This document shows positions 50,201 through 58,734 of a stretch of DNA of 64,000 nt, in pieces. The notes under the pieces are model-generated. The model had not been told where the DNA came from, made no database searches, and saw nothing but the letters and a program-made list of their open reading frames with translations. The translations under genes were made by a program, and so were the position numbers. Position 1 is the stretch's first letter; every line of letters starts with the position of its first letter. The DNA comes from Rhodococcus globerulus NBRC 14531 (GTDB lineage: Bacteria; Actinomycetota; Actinomycetes; Mycobacteriales; Mycobacteriaceae), in assembly GCF_001894805.1 (NCBI RefSeq), contig NZ_BCWX01000001.1:434001-498000 (forward strand), read 5' to 3'.

Positions 50201-51202
50201 GAAACGGAACTGGAAGAGTGCATCGCACAAGCGTTTGCGCACAACACATCCGCGCACACGGTTGGTCGGTATGACAATTTCTTCGACCTCGGCGGAACCT
50301 CCATGGGCGCGGTTGACGTAGCGTCGACGCTACGCACGCGGCTCGATCGTGATGTGCAGGTTCAATGGATCTTCACCGATCCGACCGTGGCCGAACTTGC
50401 CGAACGTATCGAGGCCGGCGGAAAGACCGATCCGATGGACACCATTGTCCTGCTCGGGGGAGATCCACTCGATCAGCGTCTGCCGCTCTTCTGCGTTCAC
50501 CCCGTGAGCGGATTGGCGTGGTGCTACGCCGGTGTGGCGCAGCACCTGGGCGGACGTCGGGTCTACGGAGTGCAGGCAACGGGTGCGGGCGAGCTGCCCG
50601 GAACCCTCAACGCGCTCGCCGAACGGTACGTGGACGCGGTGCGGATCGTTCAACCCGAGGGCGCGTACCACCTGCTCGGCTGGTCGCTCGGTGGAACCGT
50701 GGCGCAGGAGATGGCGGTGGCGCTCGAGGAGTCCGGCGCGAGCGTCGGATCGGTTGTCATGCTCGATACGTTGCCGCCGGAGAGGATACCGGCCATTCAA
50801 GTAGCTCCCACCGCTGGCGAGCTATTTGCCGAACTGGGTCTGACCGAGCTGGAAGCGCCGCGCGTCGATCTGACCTTTGCGCAGGCGGCCGACGAGATCC
50901 GCACCAGAGCTCACCTGGAATTTGTGACCGCTGAACTCCTGGAAGCTGCTTCGGAGAGAGTGGAGAAACTTGCCAGAATGGCGAGTGACCACGAACCGAG
51001 GAGCTACCGCGGAGTTGTGGATTTTGTTGTTGCGCAGAGAGATCTCCATCGTCATCGCGACCTGGTCGAGCGATGGTCGGATCGGGTCGCGATCATTCGC
51101 GAACACTCGGTCGATGCCACGCATGCCGAGATGATGGCGCCATCAGTTCTCTCTCAGATCTTTGACCTGGTGCGGTATCGAGAGGATTCTGATGTGACGT
51201 AG
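35213..51202 (+). CDS. Five-module non-ribosomal peptide synthetase with terminal thioesterase
   Basis: 5329 residues, arranged C-A-T five times, then TE. Carrier serines lie near residues 988 (GGNSL), 2029 (GGNSL), 3037 (GGNSL), 4006 (GGDSL) and 5030 (GGTSM). Condensation motifs are [28 protein letters not shown] and HHIALDG. The first C domain reads like that of EntF ([16 protein letters not shown]), so module 1 may accept an external acyl starter. All A domains keep YTSGSTG-like, YRTGD and NGK motifs. By alignment to PheA, the A2 pocket is DFWNIGMVHK, the classic threonine code. The others read DVLLNGSVTK (A1), DMLCMGGMYK (A3), DALLAGAVVK (A4) and DALIEAGIAK (A5), which I cannot assign. 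TE has GWSLGG and a late His (DATHAEMM). There are no E or MT domains and no MbtH gene. TTG 35234 preceded by ggaggt (35221-35226) may be the true start. Confidence 0.95.
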   Translation: MKVEVSGLNSFPLSRAQQALWLAQQVNPSTPFVVAQYVELRGLIDVSALIEATDRGCREIESALVRLVETDAAPHQVVDLSIPDSLGYVDLRGSKNPFEAAHQWMTLRYSRPIDMSVDRLIAATLLHVSENHYFWYSHAHHLVLDGHGAMTLMNRVAEHYTHLVENTEVPPLRALGLHELYQLDTSYRSSSRFETDRQYWAQLVDGMPEPVRLTERRAAPSMPQRMLTRTMDADLAARITTVAKLWETSEVPIIAGAYAVYLARMAGVTEVTLSLPISGRTTAAMRRSGGMLANIVPMRVSVDPELTAAQLVSQLSTQLTGALRHQRFRYEDMAGPGSRGGTRDSAGPAVNIMMFHNTIRLGDVVGEFHVLTSGPIDDLFFSIYPAVAGADIRLGFEANPGVYSEQDLELHHQQFVQVLTELVDAPEDLPVGRLGVLTAEDYAMLVPSRGLPAIAPQTLDAVLSEGSGGAGTPAVRADGATITYGELRSRSAFLCNKLIDRRVGAGDVVAIIAARSAGSVIAFRAVIRSGAAFMFVDPDYPAERIEFMLADAGVSVVVAPRSWSAPTGITHVDINTDHYDDADQHETPVLRAAAIDDVAYIVYTSGSTGQPKGVAVTHRAATSLLRGHSRNLVVDASARVAHFVSPAFDVAVLELLLAHGTGATAVVVPPGLIGGADLADYLRAERVTHFLSTPAVASSMDPSGLPDLRMLNVGGESPSPDLIERWSPYVGVVNSYGPTEASVTAFMSEPLDPAQRPPIGRPIDGVSAVVLDARLQPSAIGATGELYVMGPGLARGYVRRAGLTAEKFVAAPYGDPSSRMYRTGDLVRWTAERQLEFVGRADHQVKIRGVRVELGEVEAALTSVSGVASALAVARDGEIAAYVVLKADEGPESTYTSIVTETSFVTEHLVNVLPAAMMPSSVTVVSTWPTTINGKIDRDALPTPHREADVALQPVDHHEALVAAVMADVLGVASLSADADFFASGGNSLAAVYVANRLSEALRIRVGVRDVFEASTPTGLAQHLRRSAAGSALPEPVVVTANVVVEPSLAQQRIWLLSRLAPESSAYNVSFEVTLGGVLDIDALEQAFADVQQRHRVLRTTYPIGTAGTAVQVLSDSTTSLLQVGADEYAGAAADAAGRGFDVAAELPLRLVLASFGEHDHRLTVVAHHIAVDGLSFGAVVGDLVRAYDDRVSGAQPNWPAQLLDYRDYSVWQRAALGDPDQPGSLAHDQLAFWENTLGSLPTQLDLPTDRRRAMGTEPPAATIAFDIPADLHVRLTAIARQHNATTFMALHAVLAILLHKITGAEDFAIGTPTSGRAHPAFDSTVGMFAGTVALRTATKPGDTFAAFLEQVRDVDLAAMSHADVPFDWVVDRVAPNRGLNRNPLFRVVLALDAFGTEADMALGSATAHGVGRTPDHARFDIEIAVREERLPDGSPGGIAGSLTYAADIFDAETVTGWMDRLLLVCEAVTATPDITLRAVDILSSGEHDALTPVVAAPAYSAHSLAELFLAQAITHGDDVAVGVGEDRLTYSELEHRSAVLAGALIERGVRVGDRVAVALPRSSEFVIAVLAVVRSGGVYVPLDLDYPDARVEYLLGDAAPTHVLCAESAVPRLTNFGRELIDVAAVGDPDLARRRAVVPAQDAYLIYTSGSTGTPKGVVVSHANVIALLAATEKILDVGAGDVWTMFHSGAFDFSVWEMWGALTTGGRLVPVDAYVARSTPQFAQLLVDEGVTVLNQTPSAFQALAAITQSTELPVRLLIFGGEALDVGSVRGWLDSHREIRAVNMFGITETTVHVTAFDLSGAGDDDSVIGTALPGLRTYVLDSSLRPVPEGTVGELYVAGPQVSAGYFGKPALSATRFVPEPAVAGSVMYRSGDRVRMYRGALRYIGRADSQVELRGYRIEPGEIEAALLRRPEISAAAVVLRELPTGPALVAYIAPDSGDADAVVTDLRNQLPAHLVPTLIVPLPALPITAHGKLDRAGLPEPASRPTHGRPPRDPMEETVAAVFAELLHLETVDVARSFFDQGGNSLIATRLSTRLSAVFDTDIDVREVFERPTVSELAAGISARIGSGRRRIALEPAGSDAELILSPAQHRMWILNQFDTTAAGYNIPVILRLDGNVDAKTLRKAAVDVVERHATLRTVYPVGVDGVRQVVLEAELVTPALEPVTIGSESVMDRVAELVGSSFDVTVDPPVRGELFRLDEGSHVLALVIHHIAADAWSMDALIRDTVTAYTAHAKGVAPSWQPLPVRYTDYSVWQRDSGVPDHVAEYWLENLAGLPDQVTLPLDHPRPLTPSGLGRSHQVELGDSLRGLLDTLARSHNATTFMVMHAALAALVSRYSASADVPIGTVVAGRSDPKLDDLVGMFAGTLVLRTTIDRTASFAELLGHVHQQDLAAYTHADMPFETLVEQLNPARSPSHHPLFQIALSFQAPRPTSWELPGLTLTPMVAEFEHANFDLQLNVTDAADDHPMRLEFAYNADLFDADTVTRFAERYVRLLERVTADPSVILGRIDLLDSGERAALVPASGVDTSATTTLASMLTRGVRTAPDALAVTGNGDTLTYRELDRRSDVAAADLRADGAGPERVIPWTADRTVDSIVRLWAIAKTGAAPALIDPAQPASRTLDALSAVLSPDLGAAATETIPSGGAAYVVFTSGTSGAPKAVVVTHEGLGALDADLAARYRASTGSRVLHRGAPGFDMTLLEVLIAGSSGATLVLASDAEFAGPALTDLLRREQITHLCITPTVMATVEDNDLPHLEMVMLGGERLTVDIVERWSPGRRVVNGYGPAEATMYTVATEPLIANGRDIPIGYPVAGVDAFVLDNFLEPVPPGVAGELYLAGAALARGYAGHPEWTAERFVATAGGARMYRTGDLVMWKNTGSGHRLHYLGRNDAQLKVNGVRIEPAEIEAAIAAITEVDFCATVLRTSTADTPMLVTYVRPKRGAQLDGDDLRRRLADALPSYMVPGAVVVFHGDPPVVNGKLDVRALPTPRVSALPFEPPRTATERAVADVFASVLGTDHIGRGTHFFDHGGNSLLATRVTSQVGNTLARNISLRLLFAHPTVAELAAALEQEPDSDRGVADIVAGPRPVEIPLSRNQQRMWVLNTLDATSSAYNLPVAVDLRGELDGAALQLALGDVLNRHEILRTVYPQRPPVQQILADANLILESRSATEDSLDADLHAFASQGFYVSNQLPIRAALFILAPEHHVLAVNVHHIAADGGSLVPIVRDVLAAYSSRRAGSAPQWQPLPVQYADYAVWEQASETESVSHWQTELADVTSVAPLTPDRGLVSTTWTADRVEFSLDAHTTSAIADLAGRAQATPFMVFHAALAAVLSRLSGSSDVVIATAVDGRRSPALDGLIGMFVDTVPLRAQILRDTTMLQLVEQVRDRDLAAFEHSDVPVEALTSMLGGRMPQVALALQNFTIPDVDIAGLAVSATEIDTGAAKFEMQVSLTERPDGHTDGLVVYAREYFDAATARSVADLFVDVVQRALANPSVVASEASTISAPSWVATPVDSSRTLSEIFTRTAAAFPDNVALRDGTEMLTYRELDDASNELARELVAAGAGPGAVIEISAVRSIDYVIRLWAITKTGAAFAPIDPDFPDARLRQLRAVLHSVSPVPGTQNPDAVAYVIHTSGSTGNPKAVAVTHRGLGPLTDEAVARYRVTPDSVVLQGYNPSFDAAVLEMLLAFGSGAALVVAPPDVYGGRDLEKFVAEHRITHLLSTPGVLDTMDPAALPLLDVVAVGGDVLSPATAHAWSTGARMLNAYGPTEASVVATLADIDSDNGIGEPITGTGAEVLDAALRPVPFGGVGELYVNGPGLAMGYLGDPAATATSFVAAAGGRRRYRTGDLVHRTASGALGFVGRSDRQVKVRGVRVELAEIETAARLLPGVSAVSALLIGDVITAFVVGEETSEDALRHELAAQLPGYLVPGRIVMLDALPLTRNGKVDVSALHAHLGESTPHAWPLTATEELVTAVMSHHAGSTVGVSHNFFESGGDSLSATVVAGRLASVFGRDVSVGAVFENPSPRALACWIDAAEDVVVRPPLTSRAAESRVPLAPAQQRMWLSSQLGPASSAYNLVFAVAIGPDIEVDALAEAISDVVGRHSILRTVFPADSVGPHQVVADVAAIDLDPVLVGDLYESAALFASAPFQLEHQPPMRVQLTVDGSGARALVVVVHHIALDGGSTGIVLTDFAAALSARGAGHQPDWRPLPVDYQDYSIWMRGVLGDKNDPTSLAHRQLDYWTTVLRGVDGVLPLPTDHPRPAAPTQRGSVVSAAVDGDLYAGLTALAHSQGVTVFMLLHSVIAVLLARESATDDVVVGTAVSLRNDPDLQSMVGMMVGTVALRTNIRPGDQFSDILDQVRRVDLGAMDNADVSFDDVVARIAPPRTANEHPLFTVMLAYQRAHELPSVPGIEPLRLTGEAPVTADYDLTWDLTDTGVGVRLRLLYATDLFEQSTAELFAARFMRILGEVVAHPQSVVGDIDVLGDRANQPQRSRGDIAPLTLAALIGNVLAEAPEAIALEADGRVWTYQELFDQSTYWAQELVDRGIGPDDVVAVATGRGHLWVVALWAVARAGAAWVSVDPDQHHERLEAMVADSGASLGLCVAGARSLPAVTTWIPMSDRTATTSLTGARAAHPDNLAYVIYTSGSTGTPKGVAVSHRGLANVCATHLEMFETGTAMRILQLASPTFDASVLEFMIAPAALGTLVLAPEYVFAGAELTEFIVSHAITHLIATPTVLSTLDPNEIPSLTVESAGEMLSVDLAAQWSARHRIFNGYGPSETTIAAATSAQITGGDTAIGTPVHGASTLVLDSRLHPVPDGVTGELYIAGHNLARGYIHAPERTALRFVADPNRPGARMYRTGDLVRRRRNDGALEFVSRNDDQVKIRGIRVEPAEVDAGLRQHPAVTFAVTVVVDGELASYVTLEDASADPSSLRKFASATLPSHLVPATVTVIDAVPVLPSGKVDKVALPAPDHRVSGVIEPPETELEECIAQAFAHNTSAHTVGRYDNFFDLGGTSMGAVDVASTLRTRLDRDVQVQWIFTDPTVAELAERIEAGGKTDPMDTIVLLGGDPLDQRLPLFCVHPVSGLAWCYAGVAQHLGGRRVYGVQATGAGELPGTLNALAERYVDAVRIVQPEGAYHLLGWSLGGTVAQEMAVALEESGASVGSVVMLDTLPPERIPAIQVAPTAGELFAELGLTELEAPRVDLTFAQAADEIRTRAHLEFVTAELLEAASERVEKLARMASDHEPRSYRGVVDFVVAQRDLHRHRDLVERWSDRVAIIREHSVDATHAEMMAPSVLSQIFDLVRYREDSDVT

Positions 51203-51331
51203 CAAGCAGTGTCTAAGGATTTGCTGTTCAATTGAATGTCAGGTATGCGGCAAATGTCGCGGGTTCTGACGTGACGCTTGTGATCATCGCTCCAACGCGC
51301 AGCTCAGTGCGTGAGCCGAAAGGGATTGAAG

Positions 51332-52951
51332 ATGGAAGTACAGGACTACCTGAAGGTATTGCAGGCGCGCTGGAAGATCATCGCTGTTGTCACCGTTGTC
51401 GCGATTCTCGGCGCGTTGGGCGCCTCGCTGATCTCGACCCCGATCTACCAGGCCTCTACCAGGCTGTTCGTGTCCACCACGCTGGGAAGCTCCGTCAACG
51501 AGGCATACCAGGGAAACTTGCTGTCACAGCAGCGGGTTACGTCGTACACCAAGCTGCTGACCGGACAAACCCTCGCACAGCGCACTATCGATCGGCTCGG
51601 TAGCGATGCAGTCAACGGAATGACGCCGGCCCAACTCGCGGCAAGCGTTGTGGCGACGTCCGCACCCGACACGGTTCTGATCGACGTGGGCGTGAAGGAT
51701 CCGTCGCCCGAACGTGCACGCGATATCGCGAACGCGCTATCGGACGAGTTTGTCTTGATGGCAAAGGAATTGGAGACCCCGGAGACGGGTGGAACCCCGG
51801 CGGCCCGTGTGGTCGTCGAGCAGGAAGCGGGAACACCCACCACACCGGTCTCGCCGAACACCAAGCGCAACATCGCACTCGGCGCAGCAGTTGGTCTGCT
51901 TCTGGGTATCGCGCTTGCCGTCTTGCGTGACCGTCTCGACAACACCGTCAAGGATCGTCGGGTTGTCGAAGAGGTAGCAGGCTCGGCGTTGGTCGGAACC
52001 ATTCCCTTCGACAAGGAAATGCAGACCAAGCACACCATCGAATTCAACGAAGGCAACTCTGCCAGCGCAGAGGCCTACCGCGAGCTGCGTACCAACCTTC
52101 AGTTCCTCGAAGTCGACAACCCGCCACGCGTCATCGTTGTCACGAGTTCGCTTTCCGCAGAAGGTAAGACGACGACGGCCGTCAACATTGCTCTGGTTCT
52201 CGCCGAGGCCGGAAAATCGGTCTGCCTCGTGGAAGGCGACCTGCGCAAGCCGCGAGTCTCGAAGTATCTCGGCATGATCGGTACCGTCGGCCTCAGCTCG
52301 GTCCTGGCCGGTCAAGCGCAACTCGACGACGTACTGCAGCCGACAACGCACGGCGATCTGGTTGTCCTTGCCTCAGGACCTATTCCGCCGAACCCGAGCG
52401 AATTGCTCGGCACCGATCACTCTCGGCAGGTTCTTGCCGAACTTCGTGATCGCTTCGAGTACGTCATCATCGACGCGCCGCCGCTGCTTCCGGTCACGGA
52501 CGCTGCAGTTCTGACCGCAATGTCAGACGGCGCCTTGGTAATTGCGCGCCACGCCAGCACCAAGCGAGACCAGCTTGCCCGGGCCGTCGGCAACCTTCAG
52601 AGCGTCGGCGCACGCATCTTGGGCACCGTCATCACGATGACGCCCGCCAACAAGCGCGGCGGTGGATACGAGTACAAGTACTACTACGAAACCGACAAGA
52701 CGGTGCCTGCGCTCGCTGAAGCTGCGCCGTTACCGGGAGCCTCCGAAGGTTCTGCGGCTCCTGCCAAGGCCACCGCACCGAAGAAGGCGCCGGCACCCGC
52801 GACGGACGCCGCAGATACCAACGCCGCTCCCGTCAAGGCTCCCGTGAAGGCTTCCGAGGAAGCCCCACACTCCTCGATACCGTTCGATGATGCGCCAACT
52901 CAGGAGTTCCAGCTCCGGACGAGTGAAAACGGACATCGCTATCTCGATTGA
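51332..52951 (+). CDS. Fused Wzz chain-length regulator / bacterial tyrosine kinase
   Basis: 539 residues from ATG 51332; the frame opens at 51311. The order is: Wzz domain with helix 1 (residues 16-35), an outer loop, helix 2 (about 180-198), then a cytosolic BY-kinase. The kinase has Walker A SSLSAEGKTTTAVN (about 271-284), Walker A' VCLVEGDLRKPR, and Walker B YVIIDAPPLLPVTDA (about 376). A tyrosine cluster (YEYKYYYE) follows, then a Lys/Ala/Pro-rich linker. It controls polymer length through cycles of autophosphorylation. The counteracting phosphatase is at 53309. It follows the NRPS by 129 bp on the same strand. Confidence 0.92.
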   Translation: MEVQDYLKVLQARWKIIAVVTVVAILGALGASLISTPIYQASTRLFVSTTLGSSVNEAYQGNLLSQQRVTSYTKLLTGQTLAQRTIDRLGSDAVNGMTPAQLAASVVATSAPDTVLIDVGVKDPSPERARDIANALSDEFVLMAKELETPETGGTPAARVVVEQEAGTPTTPVSPNTKRNIALGAAVGLLLGIALAVLRDRLDNTVKDRRVVEEVAGSALVGTIPFDKEMQTKHTIEFNEGNSASAEAYRELRTNLQFLEVDNPPRVIVVTSSLSAEGKTTTAVNIALVLAEAGKSVCLVEGDLRKPRVSKYLGMIGTVGLSSVLAGQAQLDDVLQPTTHGDLVVLASGPIPPNPSELLGTDHSRQVLAELRDRFEYVIIDAPPLLPVTDAAVLTAMSDGALVIARHASTKRDQLARAVGNLQSVGARILGTVITMTPANKRGGGYEYKYYYETDKTVPALAEAAPLPGASEGSAAPAKATAPKKAPAPATDAADTNAAPVKAPVKASEEAPHSSIPFDDAPTQEFQLRTSENGHRYLD

Positions 52952-52986
52952 TTCTGTTACCGCCGAATCAGCCTGAGTACATAAAC

Positions 52987-53000
52987 GGGACTTTGGTCCG
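52987..53000. promoter_or_regulatory. Second DosR-box-like sequence
   Basis: gggactttggtccg followed by gaa: GGGAC, four bases, GTCC and a final mismatch. It lies about 105 bp upstream of the 36-aa peptide gene and 55-65 bp upstream of a TAGTAT -10-like hexamer (53052-53057). Suggestive only. Confidence 0.3.
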
Positions 53001-53104
53001 GAAACGATCACTTTTTTTCCGACCAAATGCCCGGAATGTGCTAAAAAAGGTTAGTATCACGGCGGTGGCAATCCGCCATTCACCTTAATGATCCGGAGGA
53101 TCTC

Positions 53105-53215
53105 ATGCTCGGTTCCCTGTATTCTTTCAGCGCAGAAATTGGCGTCCCGTCTGTTGATGACATTCTGGCATTCATCGGCAAGGGCATCGGGTCGATCTTG
53201 AACGTGAGTGCGTAG
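53105..53215 (+). CDS. 36-aa peptide gene with its own leader, ribosome-binding site and terminator
   Basis: MLGSLYSFSAEIGVPSVDDI... to ...ILNVSA, ending in tandem stops (TAGTAG). A near-perfect Shine-Dalgarno (ggagga, 53095-53100) sits 4 nt before the ATG. A 5-bp hairpin (ggcgg/ccgcc, 53061-53077) lies in the leader and a 16-bp terminator begins 8 bp after the stop. The peptide is mildly acidic, with a C-terminal segment (VDDILAFIGKGIGSIL) that would form an amphipathic helix. It has no signal peptide. Similar size and character are found in the small cell-wall channel peptides PorA/PorH of corynebacteria and in some secreted amphipathic peptides; either reading is only a hypothesis. The compact, complete gene architecture makes expression likely. 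Confidence 0.65.
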   Translation: MLGSLYSFSAEIGVPSVDDILAFIGKGIGSILNVSA

Positions 53216-53223
53216 TAGCTAAC

Positions 53224-53262
53224 AAACAGCCCCTGTCCAACTGAGCTGGACAGGGGCTGTTT
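53224..53262. terminator. Strong terminator after the 36-aa peptide gene
   Basis: A perfect 16-bp stem (53224-53239 with 53247-53262) and 7-nt loop (actgagc), flanked by A- and T-rich ends (aaacag / ctgtttt). It also serves the convergent phosphatase gene. Confidence 0.92.
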
Positions 53263-53308
53263 TCTGTCTGAGGGCAATGATTACCGAAGAGGATCGGCAA
53301 GCGGAGTC

Positions 53309-53833
53309 CTATTGAGCGGGAATCGCAATGCGCCGTAGCAAAGGCCCCAGAAGAGTGGCGATCTCCAAACCCACAGCGTGGAAAGTTTCCTCATCCGCGC
53401 CTATAGGATCGGCAACGTCTTCACTTTCCTGAACGTGATAGCGCGGGCGAGCGTCGGCGAGTTCGGCAACGGTTGTTGCCGCCGATTCTTCCGCTAACCG
53501 AGCGGCCTCACGTAATGTGAAAGTTCGCTTGAACTGCGATGGCGCCAACGCCAGAATCTTGTCGCGATGACGCTCCGTCATAGCCAGAATCAAATCGGCT
53601 TCAGACGCGATCGCAGTGGTAAGTCGGCGAGCGCGAAAATTGGAGGGATCGCCTCCCAGCCCTTCCAGTACCAGCGCCGCTGTCGGTTCCACCGCATGAC
53701 CGACAAGGGCGCGTGTGCCGGCACTCGACGCCGTGAGATCCGTGATTCCCGCTTCCTCCGCAAATGCTCGAGCAAGGCGTTCCCCTGTTGGCGATCGGCA
53801 GATATTTCCGGTGCAGACAAAGAGGATGTGCAT
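53309..53833 (-). CDS. Low-molecular-weight protein tyrosine phosphatase
   Basis: 174 residues from ATG 53833 (MHILFVCTGNICRSP); ATG 53845 (MIDLM) is an alternative, and the longer open frame is not coding. The active-site loop is VCTGNICRSP (Cys-x5-Arg-Ser). The family's C-terminal DP motif is present as VADPIGADEETF. It probably dephosphorylates the tyrosine cluster of the Wzz/BY-kinase encoded 360 bp away, as Wzb does for Wzc. It is divergent from the second ugd gene across 115 bp. Confidence 0.92.
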   Translation of the reverse strand: MHILFVCTGNICRSPTGERLARAFAEEAGITDLTASSAGTRALVGHAVEPTAALVLEGLGGDPSNFRARRLTTAIASEADLILAMTERHRDKILALAPSQFKRTFTLREAARLAEESAATTVAELADARPRYHVQESEDVADPIGADEETFHAVGLEIATLLGPLLRRIAIPAQ

Positions 53834-53948
53834 GAGGTCAATCATAAAGGGGCAGCGCCACAATGCGGCACCATGATGTCGCGAAATGTTTGCACATCGA
53901 CTACGCGGTGTTCCCGCCGCGTCCGTCGCTGGGATATATGAACTACTC

Positions 53949-55268
53949 ATGAGACTGACCGTGTTCGGGACCGGGTACCTGGGGCTGACCCATGCCGTGT
54001 GTATGGCGGAACTGGGACATGAGGTTCTGGGCGTCGACATCGACGCCGCGAAGGTCGAGATGCTGTGCGCCGGTCATGTTCCGTTCTTCGAACCTGAACT
54101 GGCACAGCTGTTGACGCGGAATCTCGAGTCCGGGCGGCTGGGCTTCACGACGTCGTACGCGGAGGCCTCGGAGTTCGCGGATTTCCATTTTCTTTGCGTG
54201 GGCACTCCGCAGAAGCGCGGCGAGAAGGCTGCGGACATTTCTCACGTCGATGCCGTGATCGACACGCTGGCACCGCTATTGGAGCGTCCGGCCGTCATTG
54301 TCGGGAAGTCGACAGTTCCCGTGGGGACAGCCGCACGGCTAGGCGCGCGGGTTCGGGCCGCTGCCCCGGCCGGCGACGGCGTCGAGGTGGCGTGGAATCC
54401 CGAATTCCTGCGCGAAGGAAAAGCCGTCGCAGATACGCTGCGTCCGGACCGGCTGGTTGTCGGCGTCGATCGGGATCGCCCCGGCACCGCCGAATCTGCT
54501 CTTCGGGACGTCTATGCCTCGATGCTCGACGCGCGCATCCCGTTTCTGGTTACCGACCTGGCGACATCGGAACTCGTGAAAGGTTCGGCAAACGCCTTTC
54601 TGGCCACAAAAATTTCGTTCATCAACGCGATCGCGGAAATCTGCGAGGCAACCGGAGCCGACGTCACCGTGTTAGCTGACGCCCTCGGTCACGACGAGCG
54701 GATCGGGCGGAGCTTTTTGAATGCCGGTCTGGGATTCGGCGGCGGTTGCCTGCCGAAGGACATTCGGTCGTTTGCGGCGCGGGCCGGGGAGCTGGGCGTT
54801 GATCAAGCCTTGTCGTTCCTCCGTGAGGTGGACAGCATCAACATGCGACGCCGAACCAAGGTCCTCGAGATGGTGACGCAAGCCTGCGGGGGCAGTTTGC
54901 TGGGAATGAACGTGGCTGTCCTAGGGGCGGCCTTCAAGCCAGAATCGGACGATGTGCGCGATTCGCCCGCACTGAATGTTGCGGGCATGATGCAACTGCA
55001 CGGCGCGAACGTGACGGTGTACGACCCCAAGGCGATTGAGAATTCGCGCACCATTTTTCCCACGCTCAACTATGCAACGTCGACGTCAGAGGCGTGCAAG
55101 CGCGCAGATGTCGTACTGGTTGCCACCGAATGGTCTGAGGTTGCCGAACTCCAACCGTCACAGCTGGATTCGGTTGTGCACGGGCGGGTGATCGTCGACG
55201 GACGCAACTGCCTCGACCCGTCACTCTGGCGATCGGCCGGCTGGATTTATCGCGGGGTAGGGCGGTGA
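53949..55268 (+). CDS. ugd: UDP-glucose 6-dehydrogenase (copy 2)
   Basis: 439 residues from ATG 53949, collinear with the copy at 22402 and clearly paralogous throughout. It carries VFGTGYLGLTHAVC, GKSTVPVGT, NPEFLREGKAV, GGGCLPKD (catalytic Cys) and AAFKPESDDVRDSPALNV. Its codon use is the more GC-rich of the two, as expected of an older resident. UgdA-type enzymes in this order are BY-kinase substrates in other bacteria, and the neighbouring kinase and phosphatase genes make such control plausible. The longer frame from 53886 overlaps the divergent promoter and is unlikely. Confidence 0.95.
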   Translation: MRLTVFGTGYLGLTHAVCMAELGHEVLGVDIDAAKVEMLCAGHVPFFEPELAQLLTRNLESGRLGFTTSYAEASEFADFHFLCVGTPQKRGEKAADISHVDAVIDTLAPLLERPAVIVGKSTVPVGTAARLGARVRAAAPAGDGVEVAWNPEFLREGKAVADTLRPDRLVVGVDRDRPGTAESALRDVYASMLDARIPFLVTDLATSELVKGSANAFLATKISFINAIAEICEATGADVTVLADALGHDERIGRSFLNAGLGFGGGCLPKDIRSFAARAGELGVDQALSFLREVDSINMRRRTKVLEMVTQACGGSLLGMNVAVLGAAFKPESDDVRDSPALNVAGMMQLHGANVTVYDPKAIENSRTIFPTLNYATSTSEACKRADVVLVATEWSEVAELQPSQLDSVVHGRVIVDGRNCLDPSLWRSAGWIYRGVGR

Positions 55269-55414
55269 GAGCTAAGGGTAAATAACTGACAAGTTGCCAG
55301 CCGTACGGTCGGTTCGACTCTGCACACCTCCCCGATGCAATCGAATGGGTAGACTTCCCGCCGGAAGGTGACGGGTCTGCTCATGGATCTGTTTGCAGTC
55401 GACGAAGGTGGCTC

Positions 55415-57013
55415 ATGAACTTGGTGCTCGGTGTAACAGTGGGGGCGAGCGCTGTGCGCTTGGCACGCCCAGGAGCGCCGGAGCACGGTGGGCCGGTATT
55501 TCGATCCAGAGCGATCGTGCGCGGACACGAAACCCCCGAAGACGTGGCAGCCGATTCCATTCGCGTCGCGCTCGCGGAATTCGCCGGCCAAGACAACTCC
55601 GTCGCCGTCGTCTATCGCGATCAGAGTCAGGCAGGCGCCCTCAGCCAGGCACTTGATCGTGGCCGGATCGACAACTACCGGCTGATACCCGAATCTGCGG
55701 CGATTCTGCGGATGCTCGAGGAACCGGGAACGCTGGGCGCACAGAACACCCTGGTGGTCATCGACCTCGGCGCCACCGGTGCAACCGTCGACGTCCTCGA
55801 TCGCACCACCGGTGCAACCGTCGTCACCGCCAGATCCAGTCAAGTCAGCGGCGATCAGTTCGACGCACTCGTCTACCTCGACCAAACCGAACGACGTCGC
55901 ATCGCGACGCCTACCGATCCCGAAGGCATCGCAGAACTCCAAGCCCGGAGCCAACTGGCCAAGGAACAACTCTCGACCCGCAGCGCAGTCTGCCTCCCCG
56001 GACCAGGCGGATTACTACTCCTCTCCCGAGAAGTCTTCGACTCCTTGGTCGCGCCCAGCGTCGAGGCTCTGGCCCGAGAGGTCCGTGAGGTGGTTGCCAC
56101 CTCCGGTCGGCGCCCGGACTCCGTTCTACTGATCGGCGGCGGCGCCCGAGTCCCCATCATTCGCACCGTGCTGGAACGGTGGATCGAAATCCCCGTCATA
56201 GCGCCGGAACAGCCAGACCTCCTCGCCACGCAGGGAGCCGCACTACTTGCCGGCGGCGCGCCCCGCAGAGAACCCGTCGCTGCGCCCGCCGTGACTGTTG
56301 CGGCCCCGGCAGTGGCGCCGATCTTTGCGCCGTACCCGATCAACACTCCTGCTGTGGCGCCGGCGCCCGTCCAGGCATTCGCCCACGGTGGCCTTGCAAC
56401 GATGACCGGGCCAGGGCCTGCGCCGGCTAGTGCCGATCTCCATGCGCCCGCGCATGCGCAGGTGGCGCCCGCACCCGAGTCAGTACCGACCCAGGCTCAA
56501 CCAGCCGCCGACTACGACAGCGACGAATCAGACGTCAAAGAACCCGTCATGGTCGATGCCCAGGCGTACTCGGCTGTTCACGAGGACGTCAGTGGGGGAC
56601 AACCCACCTGGCTCGCCACTACTTCACACGACGAGACAACCACCCCGGAGTCAGGCAGGCAGTTCCGATTCGCCGGACTGGGAGCCGGTGTTGTTGCCGC
56701 GATCGTCATCGTCGGTCTGGGAATGGGCTACGGCGGGAAGGTGTTCGGCGATTCGGGCGAAGCCGGCCCGGTAGCAACAGAGGTCACCACAACACAAACG
56801 CCGTCGACGACGGTTCCGACCACCACCACAACACCGCCGCCTACCACCACAACAGAGCCGCCTCCGGTGACGGAGGAAGCTCCCGTGTACGAGGCACCAT
56901 ACGAGGCGCCGTACGTCCCGCCGGCACCTGCGCCGGCGCCGCCGCCCGCGCTGTACATTCCCGGGCTGCCCCCGATCCTGCTTCCCGTTCTGCCGCCCAT
57001 CCCCGGTTTGTGA
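55415..57013 (+). CDS. Membrane-anchored Hsp70/actin-ATPase-like protein with Thr/Pro-rich outer tail
   Basis: 532 residues. The N-terminal 285 residues form an Hsp70-like ATPase: LGVTVGASAVRLA (phosphate 1), VVIDLGATGATVDVLD (phosphate 2) and SVLLIGGGARVPII (adenosine motif). An Ala/Pro-rich linker follows, then one membrane helix (AGLGAGVVAAIVIVGLGMGYGG, about 420-441). After the helix come a TTTT/PPP-rich segment and a Tyr/Pro-rich end (YEAPYEAPYVPPAPAP). There is no substrate-binding domain, so it is not a classical chaperone. Related proteins of unknown role are widespread in mycobacteria and rhodococci. The topology suggests a cytosolic nucleotide switch coupled to a cell-wall-facing tail. 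Confidence 0.8.
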   Translation: MNLVLGVTVGASAVRLARPGAPEHGGPVFRSRAIVRGHETPEDVAADSIRVALAEFAGQDNSVAVVYRDQSQAGALSQALDRGRIDNYRLIPESAAILRMLEEPGTLGAQNTLVVIDLGATGATVDVLDRTTGATVVTARSSQVSGDQFDALVYLDQTERRRIATPTDPEGIAELQARSQLAKEQLSTRSAVCLPGPGGLLLLSREVFDSLVAPSVEALAREVREVVATSGRRPDSVLLIGGGARVPIIRTVLERWIEIPVIAPEQPDLLATQGAALLAGGAPRREPVAAPAVTVAAPAVAPIFAPYPINTPAVAPAPVQAFAHGGLATMTGPGPAPASADLHAPAHAQVAPAPESVPTQAQPAADYDSDESDVKEPVMVDAQAYSAVHEDVSGGQPTWLATTSHDETTTPESGRQFRFAGLGAGVVAAIVIVGLGMGYGGKVFGDSGEAGPVATEVTTTQTPSTTVPTTTTTPPPTTTTEPPPVTEEAPVYEAPYEAPYVPPAPAPAPPPALYIPGLPPILLPVLPPIPGL

Positions 57014-57014
57014 G

Positions 57015-58280
57015 CTAGCGCTTGGAGTGACGCCCACCGTTCGATGCGGTGGCCGTCGAACTTCCCGGCGGACGGGCAAGGAGCACTGCGATAGCCGTCG
57101 TGAGCGGAACCGACAGCGCAAGCGCGATGCCGCCGACAGCAGATCGCACAATTTCGATGGCTACGGCGTCGCCGACCAGAACGTCGCCCAGCGGACGGCC
57201 ACTGACACTGAACAACAGCAGCAACGGCAAAGCGCCGCCCGCATAGGCCAAGACCAAGGTGTAGACGGTACTGGCGATGTGATCGCGACCCACGCGCATC
57301 GAGCCGGCAAACACCTGGCGTCGGGTCGCGCCCTTGTCCAACTGCGCCAACTCGAATGCCGACGACGCCTGGGTGATCGTGACGTCGTTGAGCACACCCA
57401 GCGAGCCGATGATGAAGCCTGCGAGCAGGAGTCCGGTGATGTCGACGTGCTGAATGTAGGTCTGCACGTTGGTGTTCTGCTCTTCGGAGAGCCCGGTGAG
57501 TTGTGTCAGTTCGATCGACAGGTAAGACAGCACCGCAGCAAGAACCATGGCGGCGAGCGTTCCGAGAAGCGCAGAACTGGTTCGGAGCGAGACCCCGTGC
57601 GCGAGGTACAGGACGGCATACAAAATGACGGCGCCCGACACCAGCGCAACGGGTATCGCGGGTTTTCCGTCCAACAATGCGGGGAGGAGAAAGCCGACCA
57701 CCACGCCGAACGCCACCACAAGCCCGAGAAGTGCCCGCAATCCGCGCCACCGGGCAACAGCGATGATCACCACGGCAAAAGCCACGACGATCAGCGTCAG
57801 CGACAATCCGCGTGAATAGTCCTCGAAGGAATACTGTGTCGCCCCGGTCGGATCGGTCTGGCGCAGCAGACGGATATGCTCGCCGACTCGCAAATCAGGT
57901 TGGCCGGGACCCGGAATGATCTCCAGCAATGTCTGGGTACCGGCGTTCGGACCCGATTCGATGTCGACGATGCTTCGCTGACACTGATAACTCGTATTCG
58001 CCGGGGGTGCCGGTTCGCCGACGAATGGTCTTCCCGCCGAGACACTTCCGCAGGCGCCGATCTCCTGGAGGGTGACCGTGCCGGCCTCCGTGACCACTGA
58101 CCCGCCGTCGGAGTTCTGAAACGGCAACGGGATGTCGAGGTTGGCCTTGTCCGGCCACAGGGCGATGACGCCGACGAGTACGGCTAGACCGACGACGGTG
58201 AGGATGCCGACGACGACGCGGGCAGCAGTGGCTCCGATGTGGAGTGGGCCGTCATGACCATGGCCGTGACCGTGGCTCAT
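57015..58280 (-). CDS. YibE/F family membrane protein
   Basis: 421 residues. A His-rich N-terminus (SHGHGHGHDG) may bind metal. One helix follows, then an extracytoplasmic domain with several Cys (QEIGACGSVS, SYQCQRSIVD), then seven or so membrane helices with family motifs (GSLGVLNDVTITQASSAFEL, RVGRDHIASTVYTLVLAYAG). The function of YibE/F proteins is not established. It is convergent with the Hsp70-like gene (1 bp between stops). Two hairpins lie upstream of its start. Confidence 0.88.
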   Translation of the reverse strand: MSHGHGHGHDGPLHIGATAARVVVGILTVVGLAVLVGVIALWPDKANLDIPLPFQNSDGGSVVTEAGTVTLQEIGACGSVSAGRPFVGEPAPPANTSYQCQRSIVDIESGPNAGTQTLLEIIPGPGQPDLRVGEHIRLLRQTDPTGATQYSFEDYSRGLSLTLIVVAFAVVIIAVARWRGLRALLGLVVAFGVVVGFLLPALLDGKPAIPVALVSGAVILYAVLYLAHGVSLRTSSALLGTLAAMVLAAVLSYLSIELTQLTGLSEEQNTNVQTYIQHVDITGLLLAGFIIGSLGVLNDVTITQASSAFELAQLDKGATRRQVFAGSMRVGRDHIASTVYTLVLAYAGGALPLLLLFSVSGRPLGDVLVGDAVAIEIVRSAVGGIALALSVPLTTAIAVLLARPPGSSTATASNGGRHSKR

Positions 58281-58390
58281 CGGAAACTGAGTGTCGGACT
58301 GGGGATTTGCACCGGTGCCATGTTAGCGGCAGTTGCTGTGAACAGGTGAGTCGCCGGACTTGGCGGCTGGAGAGGAAGAGTTCGAGCTGG

Positions 58391-58460
58391 GTGGCGGGGA
58401 ACAGGGGGGGTTGTCCCCGCCACCAACCTGGTATCCACAGGGGGGGGAGGGATACCAGGT
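58391..58460. repeat. Two adjacent hairpins with G-run loops
   Basis: Hairpin 1 has arms gtggcgggga (58391-58400) and tccccgccac (58414-58423). Hairpin 2 has arms acctggtatcc (58426-58436) and ggataccaggt (58450-58460). Both loops contain acag followed by 6-7 further G. They lie 110-180 bp upstream of the YibE/F start, in its probable leader or promoter. Confidence 0.7.
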
Positions 58461-58642
58461 GCTCGCGGCACCGAAGTGCTGAAACCAATGTACCCAATTT
58501 CAAACCAATCTGGTGCATTGTCTTGCTACTAATTTACAACAGTTATCGGACCAATTGCGCTGTTTCTACCGTAGCGGCAGGTCGCGACTAGTCAAACGCT
58601 CAACCAAACCGATCGGTTTCGGAAATTTGTGACCAAGGTCGC

Positions 58643-58680
58643 ACGAATGCCCCGCACATTTATCTGCGCGGGGCATTCGT
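58643..58680. terminator. Terminator of the aminotransferase gene
   Basis: A 13-bp perfect stem (58643-58655 with 58668-58680, arms acgaatgccccgc / gcggggcattcgt) with a 12-nt loop, 55 bp past the minus-strand stop. Confidence 0.8.
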
Positions 58681-58734
58681 GGAACAGCAAACTGGTCAAG
58701 TGTCCATGGCCGTGGCCAGTGGGTTTCCAGCTTC

